Shown here piece after piece: positions 26,487 to 33,445 of a stretch of 64,000 nt of DNA; the stretch's first letter is position 1; each line of letters opens with the position of its first letter. The notes beneath the pieces are model-generated. The model worked only from the letters and a program-made list of their open reading frames with translations. It was not told where the DNA came from and did no database searches. Origin of the DNA: Aurantimonas coralicida DSM 14790 (GTDB lineage: Bacteria; Pseudomonadota; Alphaproteobacteria; Rhizobiales; Rhizobiaceae); the NCBI RefSeq assembly GCF_000421645.1, contig NZ_ATXK01000006.1, positions 1 to 64,000 on the forward strand. The letters are read 5' to 3'. Made by a program: the position numbers and the translations under genes.

Positions 26487-27224
26487 CTATCTGCGCTGCG
26501 CTGGATCGAGATGCAGATAGAGGGGATCGAACTCCGCAACATGCTGCAGCCGCGCCAGGTCATGCACCACCATCTCCCGCTTTCTGACCGTGATCAGTTC
26601 CTCCTCGCGAAGTTCCCGCAGCGTCCGGTTAACTTGGACCACACTGAGTCCGGTCGCGTCCGCGAATTCCGCTTGGGTAAACGGCATCCGGATGGGATGT
26701 TCGGCCAAGCCCACGGCATTGAGGCGCGTGTAGAGTTCACACAGGATGTGGGCAATGCGGGAGTGCGCCTGCTGTCGACCGAGGCAGCGCAACCACGTTC
26801 TCGCGATCGCGGCATCGATCAGTGTCTCGCGCCACAGGGCGCTGGCTATCCGGCTGTTGCGGTCGCAGATGTCGTGCAGTGCCCCGTGCGGTATCATCGC
26901 GACTTTACCCGCGGTGATGCTCGCGACGCTGTGATCCATGGTCGCGAGATGCAGCGTCTGGAGATCCGGGATGTCGCCCGGCACGTAGAACGAAAGGATC
27001 TGGCGCATCCCCTCCCGGGTGTCCTGGTACCGCGCCACGAAGCCATTGACGACCAGCATGCAATGATCGACGCGATCGCCCTCATGACTGATCGTTTCGT
27101 TTCTCCCTACCTCGCGAACCTGGATAGGGAGAGAACGCAGATCCGCCAGTTCCTCTTCGTTCAGTCCAGTTGAACGCTGAAGTCTTCGAATAAGGATTCT
27201 GATGTGTCCTGAATCATTATGCAC
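26487..27224 (-). CDS. Crp/Fnr-family transcriptional regulator
   Basis: Protein of 245 residues with an N-terminal cyclic-nucleotide-like fold (ISHEGDRVDHCMLVVNGFVA) and a C-terminal winged helix (FTQAEFADATGLSVVQVNRT). Cysteines of the FNR type are absent from the N-terminus, so an oxygen-sensing cluster is unlikely. The GTG at 27224 is preferred because GGAGGG lies six bases before it; the frame also has an ATG at 27248. Members of this subgroup are frequent in Rhizobiales and rarely characterised. Confidence 0.88.
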   Translation of the reverse strand: MHNDSGHIRILIRRLQRSTGLNEEELADLRSLPIQVREVGRNETISHEGDRVDHCMLVVNGFVARYQDTREGMRQILSFYVPGDIPDLQTLHLATMDHSVASITAGKVAMIPHGALHDICDRNSRIASALWRETLIDAAIARTWLRCLGRQQAHSRIAHILCELYTRLNAVGLAEHPIRMPFTQAEFADATGLSVVQVNRTLRELREEELITVRKREMVVHDLARLQHVAEFDPLYLHLDPAQRR

Positions 27225-27385
27225 CGTGTTCCCTCCTTCGGGCATCAAGTTTCACCTCTAGCACCGATCATGCTTTGAGGAAGCGACGAGAAGAGATCGA
27301 ATTGTGGATCAGCTCGGCCACCAAGGGACCACAATCTCTATTATGCTCATGTACCGGAAACCCGCACATCAGTATAATAGACCGC

Positions 27386-27655
27386 TCACCCGTGCCCTCC
27401 GTTCGCGCCCGGTCCTCCATAATCGCACCGCACAGATTCGCGGATCCTGCAGACCAAATGCTCTGCGATCTGGCGTCGGGCTTCATCGTAATCTTGCCAC
27501 GACACGGCCGGCCTCTTCATCGCGATACGGGCCCGGAGATCGACTGGGATCTCTTCGATCGCGAGTGCGATGATCGTGCGCATGTGTGCGTCGGTGATGC
27601 CCGCGTCAGGCGGGAGGACGCCCATGGGACGGGTTCGGCGAGCGCGTTTCGACAA
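27386..27655 (-). CDS. Small prophage protein with TTG start, function unknown
   Basis: Eighty-nine residues. The TTG at 27655 has GGAGG eight bases upstream, whereas the first internal ATG (27625) has none. The sequence (DAGITDAHMRTIIALAIEEI) suggests a helical fold; the family is not recognised. The ribosome-binding site is inside a hairpin (27662-27690). Confidence 0.5.
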   Translation of the reverse strand: MSKRARRTRPMGVLPPDAGITDAHMRTIIALAIEEIPVDLRARIAMKRPAVSWQDYDEARRQIAEHLVCRIRESVRCDYGGPGANGGHG

Positions 27656-27661
27656 TGAGAA

Positions 27662-27690
27662 AGCCTCCGAGTCGGTAGGACCCGGAGGCT
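27662..27690 (-). promoter_or_regulatory. Hairpin that encloses the ribosome-binding site of the TTG gene
   Basis: On the minus strand AGCCTCCG and CGGAGGCT pair over eight bases around a 13-base loop. The GGAGG used by the TTG start at 27655 is in the second arm. Formation would hide the ribosome-binding site. It could alternatively be a terminator for the gene ending at 27712. Confidence 0.6.
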
Positions 27691-27711
27691 AAAGGATGTT
27701 CTCGTTTTGAT

Positions 27712-28068
27712 CTACAGTCCGAGGCGCTTCCGGCATTTCGGGCAGGTCACCTCCTCGTCGTGCTGATCGGACCACATGACCGCCGGTCGGGCTCCGCACG
27801 CAGCGGACTGGTTGTCCAGTATTGCGCCGGCGGCGATAGGGACGGCATGCATTACCGCGCCGGCTGTGATGTTGTAGCCGCGAGACCGACCGCCGCATGA
27901 TCCGGCCTTCGTCGCGACTTGATATGTAATGCCAGTCGATGTGACCCGGTGACCTGTGTCGTTCGCCTGCGCCGTCGGAGTGGCGATCGGCGCTGGTACT
28001 GGCGCCGACGCACTTCCAGACGCCGCGTTGGCGTCAGAGCGTGCGGCGATGTCCTTCAGAAATCCCAT
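27712..28068 (-). CDS. Small prophage protein with C-terminal zinc-ribbon-like end
   Basis: One hundred and eighteen residues. The N-terminal third is Ala/Pro-rich and the C-terminus is CPKCRKRLGL, half of a zinc ribbon. Other cysteines (SCGG, ACGA) could complete it. GGAGAG lies five bases before the ATG. Function unknown. Confidence 0.55.
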   Translation of the reverse strand: MGFLKDIAARSDANAASGSASAPVPAPIATPTAQANDTGHRVTSTGITYQVATKAGSCGGRSRGYNITAGAVMHAVPIAAGAILDNQSAACGARPAVMWSDQHDEEVTCPKCRKRLGL

Positions 28069-28080
28069 GTTTCTCTCCAG

Positions 28081-28470
28081 TTAGATGGCTGCTGCCCGCT
28101 CTCCGCGGACGATCTCGCCAAGCCGGTCGAGACCGACCATCCCGCCTCGGCCGACGTCGATCCAGAAGCCGGCGTCGTTCCGGAACAGTGCCCGCGTCAG
28201 CTCCAGACCGCGTTCGAAAACGCCCTCTTCGTCCTGGAATTCCAAGACCGCGCCTTCGATCTCGCGGACGTAGTAAGGCATCCACGTCGCCCGCAGGGAT
28301 TCCGCACGGATCACGTCCCGGCGCCGGCCGACGAGTGCGGGAAGAGGCCGCCGGAGGAGGGACCAGAGATCGCGAAGGACGAGGCGGAGGGTCGCGGCGT
28401 AGGAGATGCCGGCGCGAACGAGGCGGCGGGTCTTGCGGTGTGCCCGGGTCATGAGAGAGCGGAGATTCAT
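28081..28470 (-). CDS. Prophage regulatory-arm protein, paralogue of the 29176-29628 gene
   Basis: One hundred and twenty-nine residues. It shares with the gene at 29176 the pattern LVRAGISYAATLRLVLRDLW near the start and NDAGFWIDVG near the end. The start overlaps the stop of the HTH gene upstream (ATGA). Function unknown; the position suggests a regulatory or early phage role. Confidence 0.6.
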   Translation of the reverse strand: MNLRSLMTRAHRKTRRLVRAGISYAATLRLVLRDLWSLLRRPLPALVGRRRDVIRAESLRATWMPYYVREIEGAVLEFQDEEGVFERGLELTRALFRNDAGFWIDVGRGGMVGLDRLGEIVRGERAAAI

Positions 28471-29150
28471 GACCGGTCGCCATCACCCTCGGCGGCGATC
28501 AGTTCGAGAATGCGCTTGCTCAGCGCTCCCGGACCCCACAACACGTCCGCGTTGCCGGAGTACTCGGTCCTGACACTCATCAGGGAATGTCCCCGCGAAA
28601 TAATGAGCGCCTGGACTCCGTTCGCCCAATCCTTCGCCCGGCGGGTGAGGTCCGCGGGCACCGCGGTAGAGGCATCGTCCGCCGTGGCAATGTGGTGCTC
28701 CCGGCCTTCGCAGCCGGGTGCGAGGATGCGCCCGGACACCTTGATCAAAGTCGCACCGGTCTCTTTGGCGTGGGAGATGGCGGCGTCGATCGCGATGGTC
28801 GCGACGCAAGGCTCTCTCATGTCGGAATCCCGAGCGGCCTTCATCGCGACCGGCACCTCGTCGAGAACGTCGAGCACCAGTGCCTGCGCGGCGTCCCGGA
28901 TAGCCATCGGGCTCTCGCCGGTTGCCGCCCTTCGAAGCATGATTCCGTAATTCCGGTTGTCGCGGCCCCGCCGGGCGAGGTCGGTGATCTCGTCGGCGAC
29001 CCGGTCAGGCGCCGAGACCGCCCCGGACCGCCAGCGCTCCACGGTCCGGCGGTTGACGCCGAGGACCTCGGAGAGGGGGGCGATCCAGTCAGAGCCGAAA
29101 AGCCGCTCGGCGACTTCCTGCCAGTCGGGATTGTTGTCGTGGTTCGTCAT
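28467..29150 (-). CDS. Phage protein with N-terminal helix-turn-helix
   Basis: Protein of 227 residues. A helix-turn-helix is visible at about 20-45 (APLSEVLGVNRRTVERWRSG). The remainder (LRRAATGESPMAIRDAAQAL and on) is not recognised. The frame is open further upstream to 29291, but the ATG at 29150 has AAGGAA nearby and is the first before the recognisable fold. Probably a phage regulator. Confidence 0.65.
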   Translation of the reverse strand: MTNHDNNPDWQEVAERLFGSDWIAPLSEVLGVNRRTVERWRSGAVSAPDRVADEITDLARRGRDNRNYGIMLRRAATGESPMAIRDAAQALVLDVLDEVPVAMKAARDSDMREPCVATIAIDAAISHAKETGATLIKVSGRILAPGCEGREHHIATADDASTAVPADLTRRAKDWANGVQALIISRGHSLMSVRTEYSGNADVLWGPGALSKRILELIAAEGDGDRS

Positions 29151-29175
29151 CGCTTCATTCCTTGTTTGATTAAAA

Positions 29176-29628
29176 TCAGGCGGCGACGGCGTGGTGATAG
29201 ATCCGGCCGATCGTCTCCTCGTTGACGTGCTCACCAACGACATCGAGCCAGAACTTCGCGTCGGAGTTGTTCCGCAGCTCGCGCTCGACAACGTCCAGCG
29301 CCTTCTGGTCCTCGGTATCGTCGAGGATCTCCCGGAGACGGTTCACCCAGCCGAGCGCATTCGTGAAGCGCTGACCACGCATCTTCGTGGCATAAGCGAT
29401 CTGCTTCTCGGAGACGCCGACGATGGTCGGCAGCGTGGCCAGTTCACCAGCGGTCGCCAGCTTTTTGATGACCTGCCGCGTGTCCAGGACCGGGCCCCAC
29501 GCAGCGTGAGAGACGGCCCGGCGGACCATCTTCAGAACCAAGCCGAAGGTGGCCCTATAGGAGATGCCTTCGGTGACCAGGCCCTTGGTGAGATCGTGTG
29601 CGAGCGAGAAGATTTCGGAGTTCGTCAT
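29176..29628 (-). CDS. Prophage regulatory-arm protein, larger paralogue
   Basis: One hundred and fifty residues beginning MTNSEIFSLAHDLTKGLVTE. It shares GISYRATFGLVLKMVRR and DAKFWLDVVGE with the smaller protein at 28081, and has an extra middle block around TIVGVSEKQIAYATKM. The ATG at 29628 has GAGG before it; an upstream extension to 29706 would cross the operator cluster. Function unknown. Confidence 0.65.
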   Translation of the reverse strand: MTNSEIFSLAHDLTKGLVTEGISYRATFGLVLKMVRRAVSHAAWGPVLDTRQVIKKLATAGELATLPTIVGVSEKQIAYATKMRGQRFTNALGWVNRLREILDDTEDQKALDVVERELRNNSDAKFWLDVVGEHVNEETIGRIYHHAVAA

Positions 29629-29652
29629 TTCGGTGTCCTCTACCGGTTGGGC

Positions 29653-29733
29653 CGGCATATGCCGTTCCCGTGTCGTATACATATGCGGCATTAGAGGAAT
29701 GGTCAATAGGATGTCGCAATTTTATGCGGCATA
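29653..29733. promoter_or_regulatory. Cluster of three short palindromes (operator candidate)
   Basis: The region between two leftward phage genes holds CGGCATATGCCG (29653-29664), ATGCGGCAT (29683-29691) and TATGCGGCATA (29723-29733). The last two repeats are 41 bases apart, about four helical turns, so a regulator could bind them on one face. This is the most AT-rich stretch nearby and fits a promoter. The regulator is unknown. Confidence 0.6.
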
Positions 29734-29784
29734 TTATTGGCTTTTATGGTGTAGGGGCCGCCGGTGCGACCCCTCTCTCTTTGG

Positions 29785-30612
29785 CTACTGGACGAGCGCC
29801 AGCTTCGGCCGCATGTCGGTGCCGCCGGGGATCATGTCGGCGAGGTCGTCGATGCGGCCGAAATCCCGGCACAGGCGCTGGTACCCCGGCGCGGTCACCC
29901 GGGTCTGGAAGTGCGCCTTCCTGCTCAGTGTAGGAACCGGCTTCACCACGAACCAGCCGCGATTCTGGAACTCCGCCCTCGGCAGCAGATTGCCGTTCAC
30001 GTCTTCATAGAGATACCGGCGGCGGAGGTGGGCGAAGAACTCACGATCCGGGACGCCGATCATCTTTCCGCACGTCCGCAAATTGTAGGTGCCAGAGAGG
30101 TCCCCGAAATCCTCGGCGAAGGCGACCTTCGGCGCATCCTTGGCGATCTTCGCCTCTGCGAACTCGGCCCGCTCCTTCATCTGCTTGGCAAAGTTCGCGA
30201 GGTTGGTCGCGAGTTCGGACAGTTGGAGAGTATCGTTGAAATCGATCGCGGACGGGGCGACGGGCGCGGGGACAGCCGGCCGGCTGGCAAGCTCCTTCTC
30301 CATCTTGTTGAAAGCCTCGATGTAGGAGAGCTTCCATGGCAGCACCTTGTCGCCGGTGAAGCCCATCGCGAGGAGAGTGAAACCGTCGCGATTCATGTCG
30401 TAGGACATGTAGGTCTGGCCGTTCTGCGCATCGATGTAGGGGGCCTCCCACAAATGTGGGACACCCTTGCGAGCCAGGCGTGCGGCCGCCCTGGCAACAT
30501 AATCGTGGCGGCGTTCGAAGTACGCGGCCACGTCGCGAGAATTCGCGAAAACTGAGCCATCGCGGGTGAAAACTGCGGGAGTTTGGGCTATGATGCCCCG
30601 AGCCTTGGTCAT
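29785..30612 (-). CDS. Phage antirepressor-like protein (Rha-type N-terminus, ANT/KilA-C-like C-terminus)
   Basis: Protein of 275 residues. The N-terminal domain resembles Rha proteins: VFTRDGSVFANSRDVAAYFE, then HDYVARAAARL and TYMSYDMNRDGFTLLAMGFT with the WKLSYIEAFN tail. The C-terminal part (LSGTYNLRTCGKMIGVPDRE, FFAHLRRRYLY) is like the phage antirepressor C-domain. Such proteins counter repressors or regulate the lytic switch. GGAG lies just before the ATG at 30612. Confidence 0.82.
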   Translation of the reverse strand: MTKARGIIAQTPAVFTRDGSVFANSRDVAAYFERRHDYVARAAARLARKGVPHLWEAPYIDAQNGQTYMSYDMNRDGFTLLAMGFTGDKVLPWKLSYIEAFNKMEKELASRPAVPAPVAPSAIDFNDTLQLSELATNLANFAKQMKERAEFAEAKIAKDAPKVAFAEDFGDLSGTYNLRTCGKMIGVPDREFFAHLRRRYLYEDVNGNLLPRAEFQNRGWFVVKPVPTLSRKAHFQTRVTAPGYQRLCRDFGRIDDLADMIPGGTDMRPKLALVQ

Positions 30613-30773
30613 GTTATCTCCGTGACCTGGGTTAGGCCCGGGCCGGTGCGTGAACACCGCCTCGGGCCGCGTCATTTTTGACGCCTCCCCATCATGAACC
30701 GATCCCTGCAAAAGTCAATATTCGTCAGCTTTCTCAATGCCTTAGCGTCGGCATCAAAAAGTATCAGGAAAGC

Positions 30774-30795
30774 GAACGATAACGGTATTTCGTTC
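30774..30795. promoter_or_regulatory. Inverted repeat upstream of the MarR gene
   Basis: GAACGA (30774-30779) and TCGTTC (30790-30795) flank ten bases, 50 bases before the MarR start. Position and size fit a MarR operator for autoregulation; this is inference. Confidence 0.45.
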
Positions 30796-30844
30796 TTTTC
30801 GTTGTGTCCGGTCGCGATCTATAAGGCGATGACAGGGAGGCCTC

Positions 30845-31360
30845 ATGGACCAGTCATCGGAAACGCCACCAAGCGAGACGGGCTACCAGACCGTCACAGA
30901 GCTACTGTACGTCGCGAAGCTCACCCGAGCGCACGTCGATATCGCTCTCCGCGTCGCTGACCTGCGGCCTGGTCAAGACGAGCTGATCTGCGCTCTCAAG
31001 ACCGATGCCTCGATTACGAATTCGGAGGTCGCTGACCGCCTGAAAATCCGATCCTCGACTGCCTCGAAAATGTCGACCAAACTCGTCGCGAAAGGGCTTA
31101 TCGATAGTGTCCCGCATCAATCCGATCATCGGAAAATCGCTCTCGCCCTGACCCCGGCCGGCGCCGAAACCCAAGCGTTGGTTCGCGAGATCTGGTGCGG
31201 CGTCGAAGAAAACTTGTTCGGCGACTTGTCGTCCTCGGAGACCACTGAGATCCGCGCAGGCCTGCAGCTTCTCGACGATCGCCTGAAAGAGCGCGTTGCC
31301 CAATTTCGACGACCGCTGAATCAGTCAACATCAGAAAACGACCTTCAGATTGACCGCTGA
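30845..31360 (+). CDS. MarR-family transcriptional regulator
   Basis: Protein of 171 residues with the winged helix at about 45-110 (TNSEVADRLKIRSSTASKMS, TKLVAKGLI, HQSDHRKIALALTPAG). MarR proteins bind as dimers to short palindromes and respond to small ligands. It is divergent from the antirepressor-like gene and may control it. GGAGG four bases before the ATG is part of a leader resembling those of the plus-strand genes at 25282 and 25489. Confidence 0.88.
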   Translation: MDQSSETPPSETGYQTVTELLYVAKLTRAHVDIALRVADLRPGQDELICALKTDASITNSEVADRLKIRSSTASKMSTKLVAKGLIDSVPHQSDHRKIALALTPAGAETQALVREIWCGVEENLFGDLSSSETTEIRAGLQLLDDRLKERVAQFRRPLNQSTSENDLQIDR

Positions 31361-31474
31361 AGCCCAGCTCTCAGTCCCGACGACTGATTACCTTCCGCAC
31401 ATCCCGAGCCGTTCTACGTGCATTCTCAAAGCTTAAACGAAATTTGGCTACGTTCACGTCAATGAGAACGCGAC

Positions 31475-31717
31475 GTGATCGATATGTTGACAGCTAAGAA
31501 ACTGCATCGGGCTCTTGGTGACTACCTCGAAGCCGACTTGCCTGGGCGGCGCGATTTCGACTTTCCGGGGTCGATACCGAGCATTGCGGGGCTGCTGTAT
31601 GCTCTGAAAATTGCTGTCTTGCGAGAAGAAGAAGTGCTCACGAAAGAGGCCAGCGGCGAGAGCAGTTATACCGGATTTGCGAGCCGGTATAACGGACCGG
31701 GAAGACCTCGCGCTTGA
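31475..31717 (+). CDS. Small protein, function unknown
   Basis: Eighty residues from a GTG (an in-frame ATG follows nine bases later). The sequence LTAKKLHRALGDYLEADLPG is helical and the rest shows no known motif. The 114 bases before it hold no other gene. Moderate doubt about the start and even the gene. Confidence 0.4.
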   Translation: MIDMLTAKKLHRALGDYLEADLPGRRDFDFPGSIPSIAGLLYALKIAVLREEEVLTKEASGESSYTGFASRYNGPGRPRA

Positions 31718-31777
31718 GGCAGCCGACGGTTGTTACTGAAATCGCGAAATAGGTACAACGCCTGCGCAGCAGGGTCT

Positions 31778-32179
31778 TCAGGCCGCAGCCTTCCTCTCGT
31801 GTCGGCCCCGCCGGGCTTCCAAGATCTCGACCTTCGACGCTTCCAGTGCGTCCGCCCTCGGAAACACCCGGTCATCGATCAGGCAACCACAAGCTCTCGC
31901 ATCGATGACGATCGACGCCCCAGCCATGATGTGGGCGAGATGCAGCAGGCCTGAATCACCGGCGTGATCCTCACCCTCTTTGATCGCATCGATGTGCCGC
32001 TGGATGGCGTCGATGTAGTCCGTCAGGGCGATCTTCTTCTCTCTCCAGTTCAGGCGTCCGTATTTCTCGGCGCCGTCGAGATGGGCTTCGGCCAGCCAGG
32101 CCAGCGATGTCGCGGGCACGACGTGAGTGAGGGGCGCTTTCTGCCGACCGACCAGCGCTTTCGGATTCTCGTCGCTCAT
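31778..32179 (-). CDS. MazG/MazZ-like dATP/dGTP diphosphohydrolase (DUF5664-like)
   Basis: Protein of 133 residues. The segment HLDGAEKYGRLNWRE and the later DYIDAIQRHIDAIKEGEDHA, then SGLLHLAHIMAGASIVID match the all-alpha pyrophosphohydrolases of phages described as dATP/dGTP diphosphohydrolases, including MazZ of 2-aminoadenine phages. The acidic residues EKYG, EGED and HLAH are the likely Mg-binding set. It would convert dNTP to dNMP and so reshape the nucleotide pool. The start overlaps the stop of the HD hydrolase gene. Confidence 0.72.
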   Translation of the reverse strand: MSDENPKALVGRQKAPLTHVVPATSLAWLAEAHLDGAEKYGRLNWREKKIALTDYIDAIQRHIDAIKEGEDHAGDSGLLHLAHIMAGASIVIDARACGCLIDDRVFPRADALEASKVEILEARRGRHERKAAA

Positions 32180-32781
32180 AGGATGCCTCCAGCTTCCTGG
32201 ATCGCCATCATCATGAGTGCCGCGACATCGAGATCATCGCCGGGATATCGGAGGAACCTGCGGATCTCGAACTCGATATCCGTCGCCATCTCATAGCGGG
32301 CCGGCACGAATTTCCGCTGGTCCGGATCGTCGGCATCCATCCCGAACAGGATCGCCTCGCACCAACCGACCTCGACATCGACAGCCTTGACGATCGCCCC
32401 ATGCATCGCCTCGATATCCACCCCGACACGGTCGCAGATCGCCGCGTCCAGGCCGCCCTGGATCGCCACGATCGCCGGTCCGAGAAGCCTCTTGAGCGGA
32501 GTATTGATGTCGCCGGTCGCGTACTCATGGCCGTCATGCAAAAGCGCAGCGAGCGTCAGTTTCGGATCGCGGTACCGCGACTGGACGATCTTGCCGACGA
32601 CGAGAGAGTGCTGGCCGACAGTCCAGGGCGTATCAGGCTGACCAGACCAGCGAGGGATGCCGGCCAGGACACGGCACAGGCGGTAGACGTCGATATCGGC
32701 GGGCTGGGGATCGAGCAGGTCCAGGTAGCGGCCGCCGCCGAGGGCGATGGCGGATTTTGGGAGCGGTTGGTAGATCGTCAT
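32176..32781 (-). CDS. HD-domain nucleotide phosphohydrolase (YfbR/DatZ-like)
   Basis: Protein of 201 residues. The HD-fold metal motifs are visible: His in VGQHSLVVGK, His-Asp in ALLHDGHEYATGDINTP and a later Asp. This is the pattern of 5'-deoxynucleotidases and of DatZ, the dATP triphosphohydrolase of S-2L-type phages. It is tightly coupled to a MazZ-like gene. The exact substrate (dAMP, dATP or other) cannot be read from the sequence. Confidence 0.78.
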   Translation of the reverse strand: MTIYQPLPKSAIALGGGRYLDLLDPQPADIDVYRLCRVLAGIPRWSGQPDTPWTVGQHSLVVGKIVQSRYRDPKLTLAALLHDGHEYATGDINTPLKRLLGPAIVAIQGGLDAAICDRVGVDIEAMHGAIVKAVDVEVGWCEAILFGMDADDPDQRKFVPARYEMATDIEFEIRRFLRYPGDDLDVAALMMMAIQEAGGIL

Positions 32782-33125
32782 GCGGTCACCGCGAGGATTG
32801 CGACCCAGGCGATCTTACATCCGAGATGCAGCGCCTGGTCGAGATTGTATGAGATCCGGCCCTGGCATTTCGCGTCGTCGACGGCGAAATGGGCGATGGT
32901 TTCGAGAGTGCCAAGGACGAGTCCGGCGACCGGATTGAGCGTGCCGACGATAACGCCGACGAAGCCGCCGTGGATTAAGGAATGGGCGCCGAGCGCTTGA
33001 TACCAAGGTACGCCTGGGATCGGAGACTTCCGGTTCTTCGCTTTCGATAGAAATTCCCCCTGGAGCGGATAGTCGGCCAGGGCATGCGCGACGACGAGCA
33101 AAGCGAATACAATTGCGAGAGTCAT
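32778..33125 (-). CDS. DUF3307 family membrane protein
   Basis: Protein of 115 residues with three or four hydrophobic helices. It begins MTLAIVFALLVVAHALADYP and has the family pattern of DYPLQGEFLSKAKN, GAHSLIHGG and DQALHLGCKIAW. DUF3307 proteins are common in phages and unassigned in function. The start overlaps the previous gene's stop (ATGA). Confidence 0.78.
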   Translation of the reverse strand: MTLAIVFALLVVAHALADYPLQGEFLSKAKNRKSPIPGVPWYQALGAHSLIHGGFVGVIVGTLNPVAGLVLGTLETIAHFAVDDAKCQGRISYNLDQALHLGCKIAWVAILAVTA

Positions 33126-33445
33126 GCTGCGATCTCCAGGCTCGGCCGACGCCGGCGCTTCATTTTCGGTGTCGGAATGACGACGGTCACGACCCGGCCG
33201 CCGGCGCAAATCATGCGGTGTCGGGCAGCGCGGATCAGTGTCGCGCCCAGGTGGACGCCGGCATGCAGGCGAGGTGGGCAGACCATGTCCCTCGCGTCAG
33301 ATGGCTGGATATCCAGATAGCTACAGATCGCTGCGAGGCGTTGGCCATCGTGCCTGGCGTCGGGGAACTGGCTGTCGAAATCGACGCCGTGGACGCGCTC
33401 GAAATAGCGGACGCAGGCGTGGTCGGTGACCGGGTGCGGGATCAT
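33122..33445 (-). CDS. Phage protein, function unknown
   Basis: Protein of 107 residues beginning MIPHPVTDHACVRYFERVHG and ending with a basic stretch PKMKRRRRPSLEIAA, which would suit nucleic-acid contact. The start at 33445 follows the metallophosphoesterase with a four-base overlap. The frame is open upstream as far as 34297, but that part is inside the next gene. I do not recognise the family. Confidence 0.6.
   Translation of the reverse strand: MIPHPVTDHACVRYFERVHGVDFDSQFPDARHDGQRLAAICSYLDIQPSDARDMVCPPRLHAGVHLGATLIRAARHRMICAGGRVVTVVIPTPKMKRRRRPSLEIAA

Noticed and set aside
31778-32781. Claim that this is a 2-aminoadenine phage
   Set aside because: Only the two nucleotide-clearing enzymes are visible; PurZ, which makes the modified base, is not in the window, and similar enzymes occur in ordinary phages.
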